This document shows positions 15,749-25,477 of a stretch of 64,000 bases of DNA, piece after piece. This stretch comes from an uncultured Clostridia bacterium (GTDB lineage Bacteria; Bacillota; Clostridia; Oscillospirales; Acutalibacteraceae). Position 1 is the first letter of the stretch. The number at the start of each line of letters is the position of its first letter. Made by a program: the position numbers and the translations under genes. The stretch covers positions 1 through 64,000 of the forward strand of contig CALWIO010000002.1 in assembly GCA_944380765.1 (NCBI GenBank). Reading direction: 5' to 3'. The notes below the pieces were generated by a model that saw only the letters and a program-made list of their open reading frames with translations, had not been told where the DNA came from and did not search any database.

Positions 15749-17092
15749 ATGAACGGCAACGAAAAAAATTATGAAGTGCTTTCCTTTGAGGAACTCAGAA
15801 AAAAACTCGGAATGGACGAACCGGACGCCGGCGCTTCAAAGGCGCGCGGTGCGGACGAAGCCGAGAAAGAACTGAACGATATGCTTGCCGGTTCCGAAAA
15901 AGCGAGCAGGGATTTTGCAGCTGAGGTCGAAAAAGAGCTTGAAAAACAGGCTCAGAGCGAAAACGAGGATACCGGCGAGAAAATAATAACGCAGAACGGC
16001 AAAACTTTTGTCGATATAACCGCTCAGTATGTAAAGAAAAAACCCGAGGAGGCAAAAACCGAGGAAGAACCTCAAAAAGCCCCTCAAAAAAAGCAGGTCA
16101 GAACCTTTAACGAGATTTTTTCCGATTTCTTCAAGAATTTTATTCTTCTTAAAAAAGACAGCGTGCGTGAAAGAATAAGAAAAGTAGTAATGGACATTTC
16201 CATTATCGCCATAATCGGCTGCGCTGTCGCGTTCGGCGAGCTTTACCGCCAGAGGCAGGTTGAGTTAAACCTGGAGGAGGATTTGAAAAATCAGATAGTC
16301 GATACCGTTGATACTGACGCGCAGCAGTACGCGGAAGCGTGGGAAGAGGTTTTCGCCCAGTATCCCGATATGGAATTTCCCGAGGGAATGAACTTGAAAT
16401 ATTCATATCTCTACGCTTTGAATCAGGATTTGGTCGGCTGGATAAAAATCGCAAATACAAACCTTGATGTTCAGGTTGTCCAGAGTGACGATAACGATTA
16501 TTATTTAAGAAGAAATTTCTATAAGGAAAACAGCCGTTACGGCTGTCCGTATATGGATTTCAGAAATGACGCTAAATATCTGTCCGATAACACCGTTATC
16601 TACGGTCACCATATGACAGACGGCCTAATGTTCTCGAATCTTGACAAATATAAAACCCTTGAAGGCTACAAGGATTCGCCGGTTATTCAGTTCGACACCC
16701 TTTACGAAACATATTACTTCAAGGTTTTCGCGGCGTTCATAACCAACGCCGAGGCCGCCGAGGACGACGGCTACATATTCAATTTCACGGTTTCGGAATT
16801 TTCTTCCGATGAAAAATTCTCGTCATTTATTGACGAGGCGGAAAAACGCAGTATTTTCCATACGGGCGTAAATGTTCAGAGCGACGATAAAATTCTTACG
16901 CTTGTAACCTGTTCTTATGAATTTAACGAGGCAAGACTTGTTGTAATGGGAAGGCTTGTCCGTGAAAACGAGGATATAACGGTCGATGTAAGCGCGGCTT
17001 CGCTCAATACGGCGCCTAAATATCCTCAGGCGTGGTATGACGCTAAAAATATGGCAAATCCCTATGAGGACGACGAGGACTGGACTCCGTAA
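15749..17092 (+). CDS. Class B sortase with long charged cytoplasmic N-terminus
   Basis: 447 residues. The first ~135 residues are Glu/Lys-rich and predicted cytoplasmic, followed by a membrane segment (MDISIIAIIGCAVAFGELY, about 150-168) and an external class B sortase domain with DLVGWIKIANTNLDVQVVQ, His in YGHHMTD, Cys in LVTCSYEF and Arg in RLVVMGRLV. The C-terminal tail NTAPKYPQAWYDAKNMANPY repeats that of the preceding sortase, showing duplication. GGGGAGG lies ten bases before the ATG, inside the end of the first sortase. The long inner-face extension is unusual for a sortase and could bind a cytoplasmic partner (inference). Confidence 0.88.
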   Translation: MNGNEKNYEVLSFEELRKKLGMDEPDAGASKARGADEAEKELNDMLAGSEKASRDFAAEVEKELEKQAQSENEDTGEKIITQNGKTFVDITAQYVKKKPEEAKTEEEPQKAPQKKQVRTFNEIFSDFFKNFILLKKDSVRERIRKVVMDISIIAIIGCAVAFGELYRQRQVELNLEEDLKNQIVDTVDTDAQQYAEAWEEVFAQYPDMEFPEGMNLKYSYLYALNQDLVGWIKIANTNLDVQVVQSDDNDYYLRRNFYKENSRYGCPYMDFRNDAKYLSDNTVIYGHHMTDGLMFSNLDKYKTLEGYKDSPVIQFDTLYETYYFKVFAAFITNAEAAEDDGYIFNFTVSEFSSDEKFSSFIDEAEKRSIFHTGVNVQSDDKILTLVTCSYEFNEARLVVMGRLVRENEDITVDVSAASLNTAPKYPQAWYDAKNMANPYEDDEDWTP

Positions 17093-17146
17093 TATAACAG
17101 TATCTGTTAATTATATATTTTGGGTTAGCAAAGAGAGGTAAATTCA

Positions 17147-19324
17147 ATGAAAGTAAGACTGCTTTCGCTTAATGTTGATAAAAATATGCCCTTTGCCAGA
17201 TTTCAGGCGAGGGTTACAAGCAGCATTAAGATTTATTCCGATGAAATCAAATCATTTGAGCATTATGAAAATATGCGCGACTTTTTCGGCGCCTTGCAGG
17301 ACGCTCTCGAAAACGACGAGCTGATTGTCGCCGCCGTTGACACCAAGCATTACTTGAAGATGAAAAACGCGCTTACACAGGCTCTTGAAGCCGATGTGCA
17401 GTATGACGCTTCCGTGCTTAATATGCTTGAATCAAACGAGGATATTGACGATGACAAGAGAAGGGATTTCTCTTCATTCCCGAAACCCGCGACCGTATTC
17501 CTTTCTAAGGACGGTATGTATTCCGGCTTCGGAGTTGAAAACGGCAGTCAGTACCTTATAATGGTGCCTATTGATAACGAGCGCATAAACTTGATACTCA
17601 GAAACGGCGTTGTGCCCTTCCTCTCAAAGCATATTCCAACCGAGCAGTCGGCTTCATTCCTTGCGGAGGATAAGCTGTTTGACAATGAAAAGGTAAAAAA
17701 AGCCGTTGAAAGGCTTATTGATAGCGGCTCTGTCGCGGCTGTTAACGGTACGCAGAACGCCGAGGTTCTCAAAAGCTGCGGCGATAGTGTAGAGCATTTT
17801 GACGATGTGTTTATTTTCACGCCCCATGTCGAGGATAAGGGCGATGTTAACGCCACCGAATACGCGGCTCAGCTTGCGAAAGTGAGCCTTGATTTGTCCG
17901 CCGCAAATATAGGCGCGTCAATAAGCGATATTTATGAGTCGGGCGATACAAAATATGTATGTATTGCAGTCGCAAGCGATGAGTCCGCCACCGTCAGAAA
18001 ACTTTATATGGATAATGACGAATCCGAGGACGCCTTTGTTGAAAGCGCGGCAGTTGAGCTTATCGAGCTTATAGGCGAAAGAGCCTCGGGTATGAAAAGC
18101 GTGGGAATCGAGATTTCCGAAGCGCCTGCTTCAGCGGAAAACGCTATGAAAAAAAGCGGCGGCAAAAAGCCGTTGATAATTTTAGCTTCGGTTCTCGGCG
18201 TAATCATAATACTTTGCGCAGCCCTCGGAATCACCTATAAAATTCAGGGCGAAAACGGGTATGTGGCAAACGCCGTGCGCAGTATTTTCGGAATAACCAC
18301 AACAGCGCCCGAAACCTCAACGGAACCCGAGCAAACCGAAGCGCCGACCGAAGCGCCTACTCAGGCTCAGGCGGCAAATATGAAAATTTCCGACTTTATG
18401 GTTTATGACCTCATTACTCTTGAAAAAACCAGAGCCGAGGAGTCTGAAACAGTCGCGCCTACCGAGGAAGCCGAAGCCGAAAACGGCGAGCAGACTTCCG
18501 AGCCGGCTCAGGAGGAACCGCAGGGAGCGCCCGAAACAATCACGGTTAACGGCGAGGCTATTCCCGCAAAAGAGGCTCTGGCAAGACTTGTAATGACCGA
18601 AATGGGCGACGGCTACAATGTTGAAGCCGTTAAAGCGCAGACAGTAGTTATTTATACTTATCTCAAATACCGTGACAACGGCTTTGTAATTGACGGAGTG
18701 GAAATAAGCGACAGCTACAATGACGAGGTTATGGAAGCAGTTGACGCCGTGTTCGGCGAGTATCTTACATACAACGGCGAGGTCGCGCTGACTCCGTTCT
18801 TTGAAACAGCGGCAAGAAAAACCGCCGGCTCAGAGGGTATTTTCTCAAAATCCTACCCTTATCTCAGAGCTGTTGAACTGACCGGTAATCCCGATACAGC
18901 CGCAGAGAATTACAAGGTTGAAAAAGAATATACCCTCGGTGAAATGAAAGGAATTTTACTTGACTATAACAGCAATTTGCAGCTTTCCGACAGTCCCGAG
19001 GCATGGATAGTGATTTCCCGCCATGACGCCGCGGTTTCTTCCAGTATCGGCTATGTTTCCGACCTGACCGTAGGCTCAACCGAAATGACCGGCATTGATT
19101 TCAGAAAAAATGTTTTGGGACTTGACGCTCTCGCGTCTCACTGCTTTACCGTTTCCTTTGACGAAGCTACAGCCGTGTTTACGGTAACTTCATACGGAAG
19201 CGGACTCGGCGTAGGAATGAGCAAAACCGGCGCTGCTTCCCTCGCTTTGCAGGGTACTAAGTACACCCGGATTTTGTCAACATATTACAGCGGAACAACT
19301 TTGGAAAAGGAGACAAAAGTATGA
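17147..19324 (+). CDS. Bitopic membrane protein with external SpoIID/LytB-like domain
   Basis: 725 residues. About 335 N-terminal residues have no signal peptide and look cytoplasmic; a membrane segment ([20 protein letters not shown]) follows; then a Thr/Glu/Pro-rich linker ([12 protein letters not shown]...) and a C-terminal SpoIID-type domain: [20 protein letters not shown] with the candidate catalytic Glu, and [20 protein letters not shown] resembling the GHGVGMSQYGA box. SpoIID is a lytic transglycosylase acting on denuded glycan in engulfment; LytB-like relatives modulate wall hydrolases. The position between sortases and galE suggests a cell-envelope role. The N-terminal cytoplasmic half is not recognised. 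SD AGAGAGGTAAATTCA precedes ATG. Confidence 0.75.
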   Translation: MKVRLLSLNVDKNMPFARFQARVTSSIKIYSDEIKSFEHYENMRDFFGALQDALENDELIVAAVDTKHYLKMKNALTQALEADVQYDASVLNMLESNEDIDDDKRRDFSSFPKPATVFLSKDGMYSGFGVENGSQYLIMVPIDNERINLILRNGVVPFLSKHIPTEQSASFLAEDKLFDNEKVKKAVERLIDSGSVAAVNGTQNAEVLKSCGDSVEHFDDVFIFTPHVEDKGDVNATEYAAQLAKVSLDLSAANIGASISDIYESGDTKYVCIAVASDESATVRKLYMDNDESEDAFVESAAVELIELIGERASGMKSVGIEISEAPASAENAMKKSGGKKPLIILASVLGVIIILCAALGITYKIQGENGYVANAVRSIFGITTTAPETSTEPEQTEAPTEAPTQAQAANMKISDFMVYDLITLEKTRAEESETVAPTEEAEAENGEQTSEPAQEEPQGAPETITVNGEAIPAKEALARLVMTEMGDGYNVEAVKAQTVVIYTYLKYRDNGFVIDGVEISDSYNDEVMEAVDAVFGEYLTYNGEVALTPFFETAARKTAGSEGIFSKSYPYLRAVELTGNPDTAAENYKVEKEYTLGEMKGILLDYNSNLQLSDSPEAWIVISRHDAAVSSSIGYVSDLTVGSTEMTGIDFRKNVLGLDALASHCFTVSFDEATAVFTVTSYGSGLGVGMSKTGAASLALQGTKYTRILSTYYSGTTLEKETKV

Positions 19325-20340
19325 AAATTTTGGTAACAGGCGGAGCGGGCTTCATAGGCTCTCACACCTGCGTGGAGCTTCTTAATTCCGGCTATGAAAT
19401 CGTGGTAGTGGATAATCTTTACAATTCAAGCAAAAAATCGCTTGAAAGAGTCCGTGAACTGACCGGCAAGGATTTTGATTTTTATGAGTGCGATATCCGT
19501 GATAAAGAGGGTATGCGCAAGGTGTTTTCCGAGCACAAAATCGACGCCTGCATTCATTTTGCGGGACTCAAAGCCGTCGGCGAAAGCTGTAAAAAGCCCC
19601 TCGAATATTATGATAATAACATCGGCGGAACTCTTGCTCTGTGCGAGGTTATGCGTGAATTCGGCTGCAAAAAAATTGTTTTCAGCTCATCGGCGACCGT
19701 TTACGGTATGAATAATGTTTCTCCTTTGAAGGAAACTATGAAAACGGGAGGAACAACCAACCCTTACGGCACAACAAAATATATGATTGAGATTATACTT
19801 GAAGATTTCCATAAGGCTGACAGCGAGTGGGGAGTTACGCTTCTGCGTTACTTTAACCCGATAGGCGCTCACAAGAGCGGCAGAATCGGCGAAAACCCCA
19901 GCGGAATCCCCAACAACCTTATGCCCTATATCACTCAGGTGGCAATCGGAAAGCTGCCCTGCCTTACGGTTTTCGGCAGCGATTACGATACGCACGACGG
20001 AACGGGAGTGCGCGATTATATCCATGTTGTGGATTTGGCCGACGGCCATGTAAAGGCTGTCAATAAGCTGCTAAATTCTGAGCCTGCCGTAAATATTTAT
20101 AATCTCGGCACCGGCAAGGGATACAGCGTTCTCGATATCGTAAACGCTTTTGAACAGGCTTCCGGCAAAAAAATTGAGTATAAAATATCCGAACGCCGTC
20201 CGGGCGATATTGCCACATGCTATGCCGACGCGTCAAAAGCTTATGAGGAGCTTGGCTGGAAAGCGCAGCGCGGACTTCTCGAAATGTGCGAGGATTCATG
20301 GCGCTGGCAGAGCATGAATCCCAACGGATACGACGACTGA
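19321..20340 (+). CDS. galE: UDP-glucose 4-epimerase
   Basis: 339 residues, standard length. Interconverts UDP-glucose and UDP-galactose (or the GlcNAc forms) with bound NAD. N-terminal [15 protein letters not shown] Rossmann motif, SSSATVYG serine/threonine region, the catalytic Tyr-Lys pair in YGTTKYMIE, and RYFNPIGAH are visible. The ATG overlaps the stop of the SpoIID-domain gene by four bases, so it belongs to the same transcript and probably supplies sugar nucleotides for the envelope. Confidence 0.95.
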   Translation: MKILVTGGAGFIGSHTCVELLNSGYEIVVVDNLYNSSKKSLERVRELTGKDFDFYECDIRDKEGMRKVFSEHKIDACIHFAGLKAVGESCKKPLEYYDNNIGGTLALCEVMREFGCKKIVFSSSATVYGMNNVSPLKETMKTGGTTNPYGTTKYMIEIILEDFHKADSEWGVTLLRYFNPIGAHKSGRIGENPSGIPNNLMPYITQVAIGKLPCLTVFGSDYDTHDGTGVRDYIHVVDLADGHVKAVNKLLNSEPAVNIYNLGTGKGYSVLDIVNAFEQASGKKIEYKISERRPGDIATCYADASKAYEELGWKAQRGLLEMCEDSWRWQSMNPNGYDD

Positions 20341-20400
20341 CGGCGTTTGCCGAAAAAAGGAAAGGAGCGGCGCTTGAAATACGCGCCGGGAAATAATGCT

Positions 20401-20973
20401 ATGAAGAAAAAAGGCTTGCTTATCGGAATAGGCGCGGTTGTGCTTGTTATAGTAGTGCTGATAGCCGCCGTGGCTTCAACCTACAACGGTCTTGTTTCAA
20501 AGCGCGAGAGCGTTGACAATGCGGGCGCTCAGATTCAGACTTATCTGCAAAGAAGAGCCGACCTTATTCCCAATCTTGTTGAAACAGTAAAGGGGTACGC
20601 TTCGCATGAGGAGGATATTTATACCGACCTTGCCGAAGCGCGCGCTAAACTCAATTCCGCTTCAAACGCGCAGGAATATACTGAGGCCGACCAGAGCTTC
20701 GAGTCGGCTCTTTCAAGGCTGCTCGTTGTAGTCGAAAATTACCCCGACCTTAAAGCTAACGAGAATTTTATCTATCTGCAAGACGAACTTGCGGGCACGG
20801 AAAACAGAATCGCTACCGCCCGTAAGGATTACAATGACGCGGTAGCCGAATACAACAAAGCTATTAAAAAGTTTCCGGCGGTAATTTTTGCCGGAATGTT
20901 CGGATTTGAGCAGGCGGATTACTTTGAGGCGGCTGACGGCGCCGAGGAAGTACCGACTGTAAGCTTTGAATAA
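20401..20973 (+). CDS. lemA: LemA family protein
   Basis: About 190 residues: one N-terminal membrane anchor (GLLIGIGAVVLVIVVLIAAV) followed by a helical domain with the family signature STYNGLVSKRESVDNAGAQIQ and YLQRRADLIPNLVETVKGYA. LemA-family proteins are membrane-anchored with their helical domain outside; biochemical role unknown. Start is uncertain: TTG at 20374 has a well-placed AAAGGAG six bases before it, while ATG at 20401 gives the N-terminus typical of the family. Directly followed by a TPM-domain protein, a lemA pairing common in Bacillota. Confidence 0.9.
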   Translation: MKKKGLLIGIGAVVLVIVVLIAAVASTYNGLVSKRESVDNAGAQIQTYLQRRADLIPNLVETVKGYASHEEDIYTDLAEARAKLNSASNAQEYTEADQSFESALSRLLVVVENYPDLKANENFIYLQDELAGTENRIATARKDYNDAVAEYNKAIKKFPAVIFAGMFGFEQADYFEAADGAEEVPTVSFE

Positions 20974-20984
20974 TATACTGCGTT

Positions 20985-21749
20985 ATGAAAAAAATAATCA
21001 GTATGATAGTGTTACTCGCGGCAGCTGTCTGGCTTGCCGCGGGCAGCGTGGTTTGTTCTTTCGCCGCGGATTTTCCAAAGCCTCAAACAGGCTTTTTCGT
21101 CAATGACTTTGCTGATGTAATTGACGCCGGAACAGAGGACGAGCTTATGTCAATCGGAGCAAGTCTTTATAAACAGACAACAGCGCAGGTCGCGGTTGTC
21201 ACCGTCGATACCATCGGTGACTATTCGGTCGAGGAATACGCTCTTGAACTCGGAAGAAGCTGGGGAGTCGGCACAGAGAAAAGCAACAACGGCGTTGTTA
21301 TTCTGCTTGCCGTTTCCGAGCGGCAGGTAACAATTCAGGTAGGCTACGGGCTTGAAGGCTGTCTGCCCGACGGAAAAACTGGCAGAATACTTGACGAATT
21401 CGCCGTGCCTTATCTTTCCGAGGACGATTTTTCCACAGGACTTGCCGAGGCGTATAAGGCGGTTGTAACCGTTATATATGAGGAATACGGAGTTACTCCG
21501 GAGATTGAGTACGGAGCCGAAAATTATGCCCAAAGCAGTCAGAGCGATTATCTGGGCATGGCGGCGCCTGTTATAATAATTCTGATACTTATCCTGCTGT
21601 TCGGCGGCGGCCGCCGGCGGGGAAGACATATATTTATAGGTCCGTTTTTCGGCGGAGGTTTTCACGGCGGCTCGTTCAGGGGCGGCGGCGGAGGATTTTC
21701 CGGCGGCGGAGGTTCTTTCGGCGGAGGAGGAGCGTCACGGGGCTTTTAA
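20985..21749 (+). CDS. TPM domain-containing secreted membrane protein (YgcG family)
   Basis: 254 residues. Signal peptide (about 1-28), then the TPM domain starting GFFVNDFADVIDAGTEDELM and running through RSWGVGTEKSNNGVVILLAV and VGYGLEGCLPDGKTG; then a second membrane segment (APVIIILILILLFGGG) and a basic/Gly-rich tail (GGGGFSGGGGSFGGGGASRGF). The domain is extracellular with a short cytoplasmic Gly-rich end. TPM proteins of plants act in photosystem II repair; the bacterial role with LemA is unknown. The tail is low complexity but in frame and typical for the family. Confidence 0.88.
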   Translation: MKKIISMIVLLAAAVWLAAGSVVCSFAADFPKPQTGFFVNDFADVIDAGTEDELMSIGASLYKQTTAQVAVVTVDTIGDYSVEEYALELGRSWGVGTEKSNNGVVILLAVSERQVTIQVGYGLEGCLPDGKTGRILDEFAVPYLSEDDFSTGLAEAYKAVVTVIYEEYGVTPEIEYGAENYAQSSQSDYLGMAAPVIIILILILLFGGGRRRGRHIFIGPFFGGGFHGGSFRGGGGGFSGGGGSFGGGGASRGF

Positions 21750-21764
21750 CGGGGAGGATTGGCG

Positions 21765-22355
21765 TTGAGAGTTTTTGATTTTGACAATACAATTTATGAC
21801 GGCGAAAGCGGTATGGATTTGTTCCTCTATTTCTTAAAGAAAGATTTTAAGGGGCTTATAAAATACGCGCCTAAATTCTTTGAGGGCTTTGTGAAATACA
21901 AACGAGGCATAATTACCATTCAGGAAGTAATGGAGGATTACGGAACAATACTCAGGGATTATTCCGGTAAAGTCAGCGACATTTACGCTGAGTTTGAAAC
22001 CTTCTGGGATAAAAATCAGGGCAAATTAAAGGATTTTTATTTTAAAATGCAGCAGGAAAACGATGTAATCGTTTCCGCCTGTCCCGTCTGCCTGTTAAAA
22101 GTCGTATGCGAAAGGGTTAAAATCAGGAATTACATCGGGTCCGATGTTGACCCCGTAAACGGAATAATAAATTCAATATGCTATAAAGAAAAAAAGGTGG
22201 AAGCTTTCAGAAATGCGTACGGCGATGTTAAAATCGACGAGTTCTATACCGATTCTTTCAGCGACAAGCCTTTAATGGATATTTCCGAAAATGTCTTTAT
22301 GGTAAAGGGAGAAAAAATCAGGCAAATAAAAAAAGACGGAGCGTATATTCAATAA
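21765..22355 (+). CDS. HAD-superfamily phosphatase (HAD-IB type)
   Basis: About 196 residues. Motif I FDFDNTIYDGES (nucleophile Asp and +2 acid), motif II Ser in IVSACP, and a late acidic motif YTDSFSDKPLMD fit the SerB-like HAD-IB subgroup. These enzymes hydrolyse phosphomonoesters; the substrate here is not predictable. TTG at 21765 is placed seven bases after GGGGAGG and gives MRVFDFDNT; a TTG at 21759 would be too close to the SD. Lies just upstream of RNase P RNA on the same strand. Confidence 0.85.
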   Translation: MRVFDFDNTIYDGESGMDLFLYFLKKDFKGLIKYAPKFFEGFVKYKRGIITIQEVMEDYGTILRDYSGKVSDIYAEFETFWDKNQGKLKDFYFKMQQENDVIVSACPVCLLKVVCERVKIRNYIGSDVDPVNGIINSICYKEKKVEAFRNAYGDVKIDEFYTDSFSDKPLMDISENVFMVKGEKIRQIKKDGAYIQ

Positions 22356-22370
22356 TTCAGTTAATATTTT

Positions 22371-22695
22371 GAGCAGGTTGGGCAGTTGCGCAGATTTAAT
22401 CTGTGAGGAAAGTCCGAGCATCACACAGCAGGGTAACGGCTAACAGCCGCCGAGGGCGACCTTAGGGAAAGTGCATAGAAAATTACCGCCGCTTTATGCG
22501 GTAAGGGTGGAAAGGCGAGGTAAGAGCTCACCGGCGTTGCAGAGATGCAGCGGCCGAGCAAACCCTACCCGATGCAACATCGACGGGAGTTGTCAGCTGG
22601 GCAGATACTCCGAGGGATGGCTTCAGGTGCGCGGCAACGCGCATCGCAGATAGATAATTGCCTTAAACGACAGAACTCGGCTTATAGACCTGCTC
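22371..22695 (+). ncRNA. rnpB: RNase P RNA
   Basis: Catalytic RNA that matures tRNA 5' ends. The ends GAGCAGG and CCTGCTC pair to form P1. Conserved core segments are present: GAGGAAAGTCCGAGC, GGGTAACGGCTAACAGCCG, AGGGTGGAAAGGCGAGGTAAG, AGCTCACCGG, GGTGCGCGGCAACGCGC and ACAGAACTCGGCTTATAGACC. About 325 nt with a helix pattern near the common type A form. Followed by a terminator at 22706. Confidence 0.96.
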
Positions 22696-22705
22696 AAAAT
22701 TATTA

Positions 22706-22733
22706 TAGATGGGGTAAAACCCATCTTTTTTGA
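22706..22733 (+). terminator. Terminator of rnpB
   Basis: AGATGGG, loop GTAAAA, CCCATCT then TTTTTT, eleven bases after the P1 helix of RNase P RNA. Confidence 0.88.
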
Positions 22734-22781
22734 TTTAACGCTTTTTATCTCACGGCATATAATGCCATGAGGTGATAATTT

Positions 22782-23126
22782 ATGTTAGACGCGCTTGCGG
22801 GAACGGTATTTGTATTTTTAATTATTTTGGGAACTGTTGCAGTCTGCTATGTTTTTATGTTAAAATTACTTTTGCCGAAATCTTCCGGCAGATATTACAT
22901 AGTAATTCCTTTTGACAGCGGCTGCTCCGATGTGCGCAAAAACGCCTACGGTATGCGTATTAAACTCAATCTTTTGGGTGATGAAAACCGCGCGCAGATT
23001 GTGGTGCTTGACAAAGGGATAGGCGAAGATGAGAAAAAAGATGTTTCGGAAATCTGTACCGAGAAAAACGGTATTTTTATTGTTGAAAACGAAAAAATCG
23101 GGGAATTTTTGAATGGAAGAATTTGA
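22782..23126 (+). CDS. Small membrane-anchored hypothetical protein upstream of recD2
   Basis: 114 residues: an N-terminal membrane helix (about 6-33, AGTVFVFLIILGTVAVCYVF) and an 80-residue soluble part with a beta-alpha rhythm (YYIVIPFDSGCSD, AQIVVLDKGI, NGIFIVENEKIGEFL). ATG follows ATGAGGTGATAATTT, a good SD. Its last 14 bases overlap the start of recD2, so the two are translationally coupled. I do not recognise a characterised family and assign no function. Confidence 0.8.
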   Translation: MLDALAGTVFVFLIILGTVAVCYVFMLKLLLPKSSGRYYIVIPFDSGCSDVRKNAYGMRIKLNLLGDENRAQIVVLDKGIGEDEKKDVSEICTEKNGIFIVENEKIGEFLNGRI

Positions 23127-25335
23127 AACAAAAATCAAGCTTACCGGCTGTGTCAGCGACATAACTTTTTATAATGATACAAACGGCTATACTGTATTTC
23201 TGCTCGATACGGGCGAGGAAGAAATAACGGTTGTGGGAACGGCTTTTGACTTAAAACGCGGCGATAAGGTCGAGGTTGTCGGCGACTATACATATCACAG
23301 CGTGTACGGGCGGCAGTTCAAGGCGGATATGTGCACGGCTTCGCTTCCGGAAACCGCCGACGAGCTTTACCGCTATCTTGCAAGCGGAGCGCTCAAAGGC
23401 GTGCGCGAGTCCACGGCGCGTAAAATAATCGAGCGTTTTAAGGAAAATTCTTTTGATGTGCTTGAAAACGAGCCCGAGCGCCTCGCCGAAATCAAAGGTA
23501 TTTCCCCGAAAAAAGCCCTTGAAATCGGCGCGGAGTATAAAAAACAGTGCTCCACCCGGCGGCTGATTCTTGACTTGTCAAGGCTCGGTATGACAACGGG
23601 CGAAGCCCTTGTTGCTTATGAAAAATTCGGAGCGGCCGCGGCGGATATTATCGTCGAAAATCCCTATTCTCTCTGCGAGGGGGAAAAAAGGCTTTCCTTT
23701 GAACGAGCCGAGCAGATAGCTTCTATGCTTCCTGAGCCTCCCCGAGGCGAATACAGAACTCAGGCGGGCGTTTTGTATGTGGTAACGCATAATTTTTATA
23801 ACGGACACACCTGCGTGCCGCTTGATAAACTCTTTGAACCCAGCGGCAGACTGCTGGAAGCTTCTCGTGACGATTTGGAAATCGCCGTTGACAACCTCTG
23901 CGAAAGCGGCAAAATAAAAATAGAAAAACTCGGCGGCAGGGATTTTGTGTTTCTGCGTGAAGCGTATTCAGCCGAAGCCTCAATAGCAAAGAGAATTAAG
24001 GTGCTTTTAAAATATCCGCCCGAAAATCCCATGGATGTGGAGTCATATATTGAAAAGCTCGAAAAAAAGCACAACATTTCCTACGCTCAAAAGCAAAAAG
24101 AGGCTATTGTTACAGCGGTTAACCGGGGAATTTTAATTCTGACCGGCGGGCCGGGCACAGGCAAAACAACAACCTTAAACGGCATTATCAGTATGTTCGA
24201 AAAAGAAAATCTTAAAATTTCCCTGTGCGCGCCGACAGGCAGAGCGGCTCAGCGAATGACCGAGGCGACAGGGCGAAAAGCCGCTACAATTCACCGCCTT
24301 TTGGAGGTGGAGTGGGACAGCCGCGACAAGCCGGTTTTCAGGCGCAATCTGCGCAACCCTCTTGACTGCGAGGCGCTTATTGTCGATGAGATGTCAATGG
24401 CGGACATCTTTCTTTTTTCCAGTTTGCTTGACGCGGTTCCCTTCGGCTGCCGCCTTATAATGGTAGGCGACAGCGACCAGCTTCCGTCAGTCAGCGCAGG
24501 AAATGTTTTAAAGGATTTGATAGACAGCGGACTTCTGCCGGTTGTAAAGCTTACGGAAATTTTCCGTCAGGCTATGGAAAGCCATATTGTATGCACGGCT
24601 CACGCCATAGTAAACGGCGAAAAAATTAAAACCGATTATAAAGACGGCGACTTTTTCCTGTTGCAGCGCACTACTGGAGCCGCCGCGGCAAAAACTATCG
24701 TTGACCTTTATTGCTCCCGTCTGCCGGAAGCGTATTCTATTGACAGTGTTTCGCAGATACAGGTGCTTTGCCCTTCAAAAAAGGGGGACGCGGGCAGCGA
24801 AAACCTTAACCGCTTGCTGCAAAACGCCGTTAACCCGAAAACTCCGGACAAAACAGAATATAATACCGGGTACCGTGTTTTCAGAACCGGCGACAAGGTT
24901 ATGCAGATAAAAAATAACTATAACATTGTCTGGGAGTCTGAGTTTGAAGAGGGCGAGGGAATTTTCAACGGCGACATAGGATTTATCGAGAGCATTGATT
25001 TAAGAAATGACGCCGTTGTAATTGATTTTTCGGGTAAAAGAGCCGCGTATTCAAGGGAACAGCTATCCGAAATAGAGCTTGCCTATGCGGTAACGGTTCA
25101 TAAAAGCCAGGGCAGCGAGTTTGACGCGGTAATAATGCCTGCCGTCGGCATAAACAGCAGGCTGTGTTACCGAAATCTCCTTTACACCGCTGTTACAAGA
25201 GCAAAAAAGCTTATGATAATTGTGGGAACTCCCGCGTGCGTTGAGAATATGGTAAATAACTGCAAAGCGCAGCTTAGATATTCCGCGCTGAGGTATTTCC
25301 TGCTTGACAACTGCGAAAAAGAGAGTATAATGTAG
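23113..25335 (+). CDS. recD2: RecD2-type 5'-3' DNA helicase
   Basis: 740 residues, normal for RecD2 (RecD-like helicases without RecBC partners). An N-terminal OB-like domain and helix-hairpin-helix region (about 80-170) precede the SF1 core: Walker A LTGGPGTGKTTTLNGI, motif II IVDEMSMAD, motif III GDSDQLPSVSAGN, motif IV/V region and VTVHKSQGSEFDAVI, then YTAVTRAKK (motif VI). Such enzymes act in recombination and replication-stress tolerance. ATG at 23113 lies inside the preceding small gene. The last codons also contain a promoter for the thiamine riboswitch downstream. Confidence 0.93.
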   Translation: MEEFETKIKLTGCVSDITFYNDTNGYTVFLLDTGEEEITVVGTAFDLKRGDKVEVVGDYTYHSVYGRQFKADMCTASLPETADELYRYLASGALKGVRESTARKIIERFKENSFDVLENEPERLAEIKGISPKKALEIGAEYKKQCSTRRLILDLSRLGMTTGEALVAYEKFGAAAADIIVENPYSLCEGEKRLSFERAEQIASMLPEPPRGEYRTQAGVLYVVTHNFYNGHTCVPLDKLFEPSGRLLEASRDDLEIAVDNLCESGKIKIEKLGGRDFVFLREAYSAEASIAKRIKVLLKYPPENPMDVESYIEKLEKKHNISYAQKQKEAIVTAVNRGILILTGGPGTGKTTTLNGIISMFEKENLKISLCAPTGRAAQRMTEATGRKAATIHRLLEVEWDSRDKPVFRRNLRNPLDCEALIVDEMSMADIFLFSSLLDAVPFGCRLIMVGDSDQLPSVSAGNVLKDLIDSGLLPVVKLTEIFRQAMESHIVCTAHAIVNGEKIKTDYKDGDFFLLQRTTGAAAAKTIVDLYCSRLPEAYSIDSVSQIQVLCPSKKGDAGSENLNRLLQNAVNPKTPDKTEYNTGYRVFRTGDKVMQIKNNYNIVWESEFEEGEGIFNGDIGFIESIDLRNDAVVIDFSGKRAAYSREQLSEIELAYAVTVHKSQGSEFDAVIMPAVGINSRLCYRNLLYTAVTRAKKLMIIVGTPACVENMVNNCKAQLRYSALRYFLLDNCEKESIM
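25304..25331 (+). promoter_or_regulatory. Promoter for the TPP riboswitch/thiT unit, inside recD2
   Basis: TTGACA (25304-25309), 16-base spacer, TATAAT (25326-25331), ending two bases before the recD2 stop; transcription would start at about 25338, just ahead of the riboswitch. Confidence 0.8.
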
Positions 25336-25350
25336 AAAGCCAAGTAAATA

Positions 25351-25441
25351 GTGCGTGGGGGCTGACGGCAGTCGGCTGAGATTAAGGCTGTTCCGCCTTT
25401 GACCATTGAACCTGATACGGATAATGCCGTCGTAGGAAAGT
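25351..25441 (+). promoter_or_regulatory. TPP riboswitch (thi-box)
   Basis: Contains the conserved thi-box parts in order: GGGGGCTG, CGGCTGAGATT, then CATTGAACCTGATACGGATAATGCCGTCGTAGGAAAG. The pairing CGG...CCG around GATAATG and the GAACCTGAT strand match the TPP-binding arms. It is followed by a terminator hairpin and then thiT, so binding of thiamine pyrophosphate should stop transcription of the thiamine transporter. The outer ends are approximate. Confidence 0.93.
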
Positions 25442-25443
25442 TT

Positions 25444-25477
25444 AATCAGCCTTGCGGTATTCCCTTGGCTGATTTTT
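25444..25477 (+). terminator. Riboswitch-controlled terminator
   Basis: AATCAGCC / GGCTGATT with a 15-base loop, then TTT; starts three bases after the aptamer, as expected for a TPP expression platform. Confidence 0.88.

Noticed and set aside
21650-21749. Gly-rich low-complexity end of the TPM protein as a frameshift or repeat element
   Set aside because: Gly-rich tails are normal for this family and the frame is continuous to a proper stop.
22471-22733. Short frames inside RNase P RNA
   Set aside because: The segment is explained by the conserved RNA; the frames are incidental.
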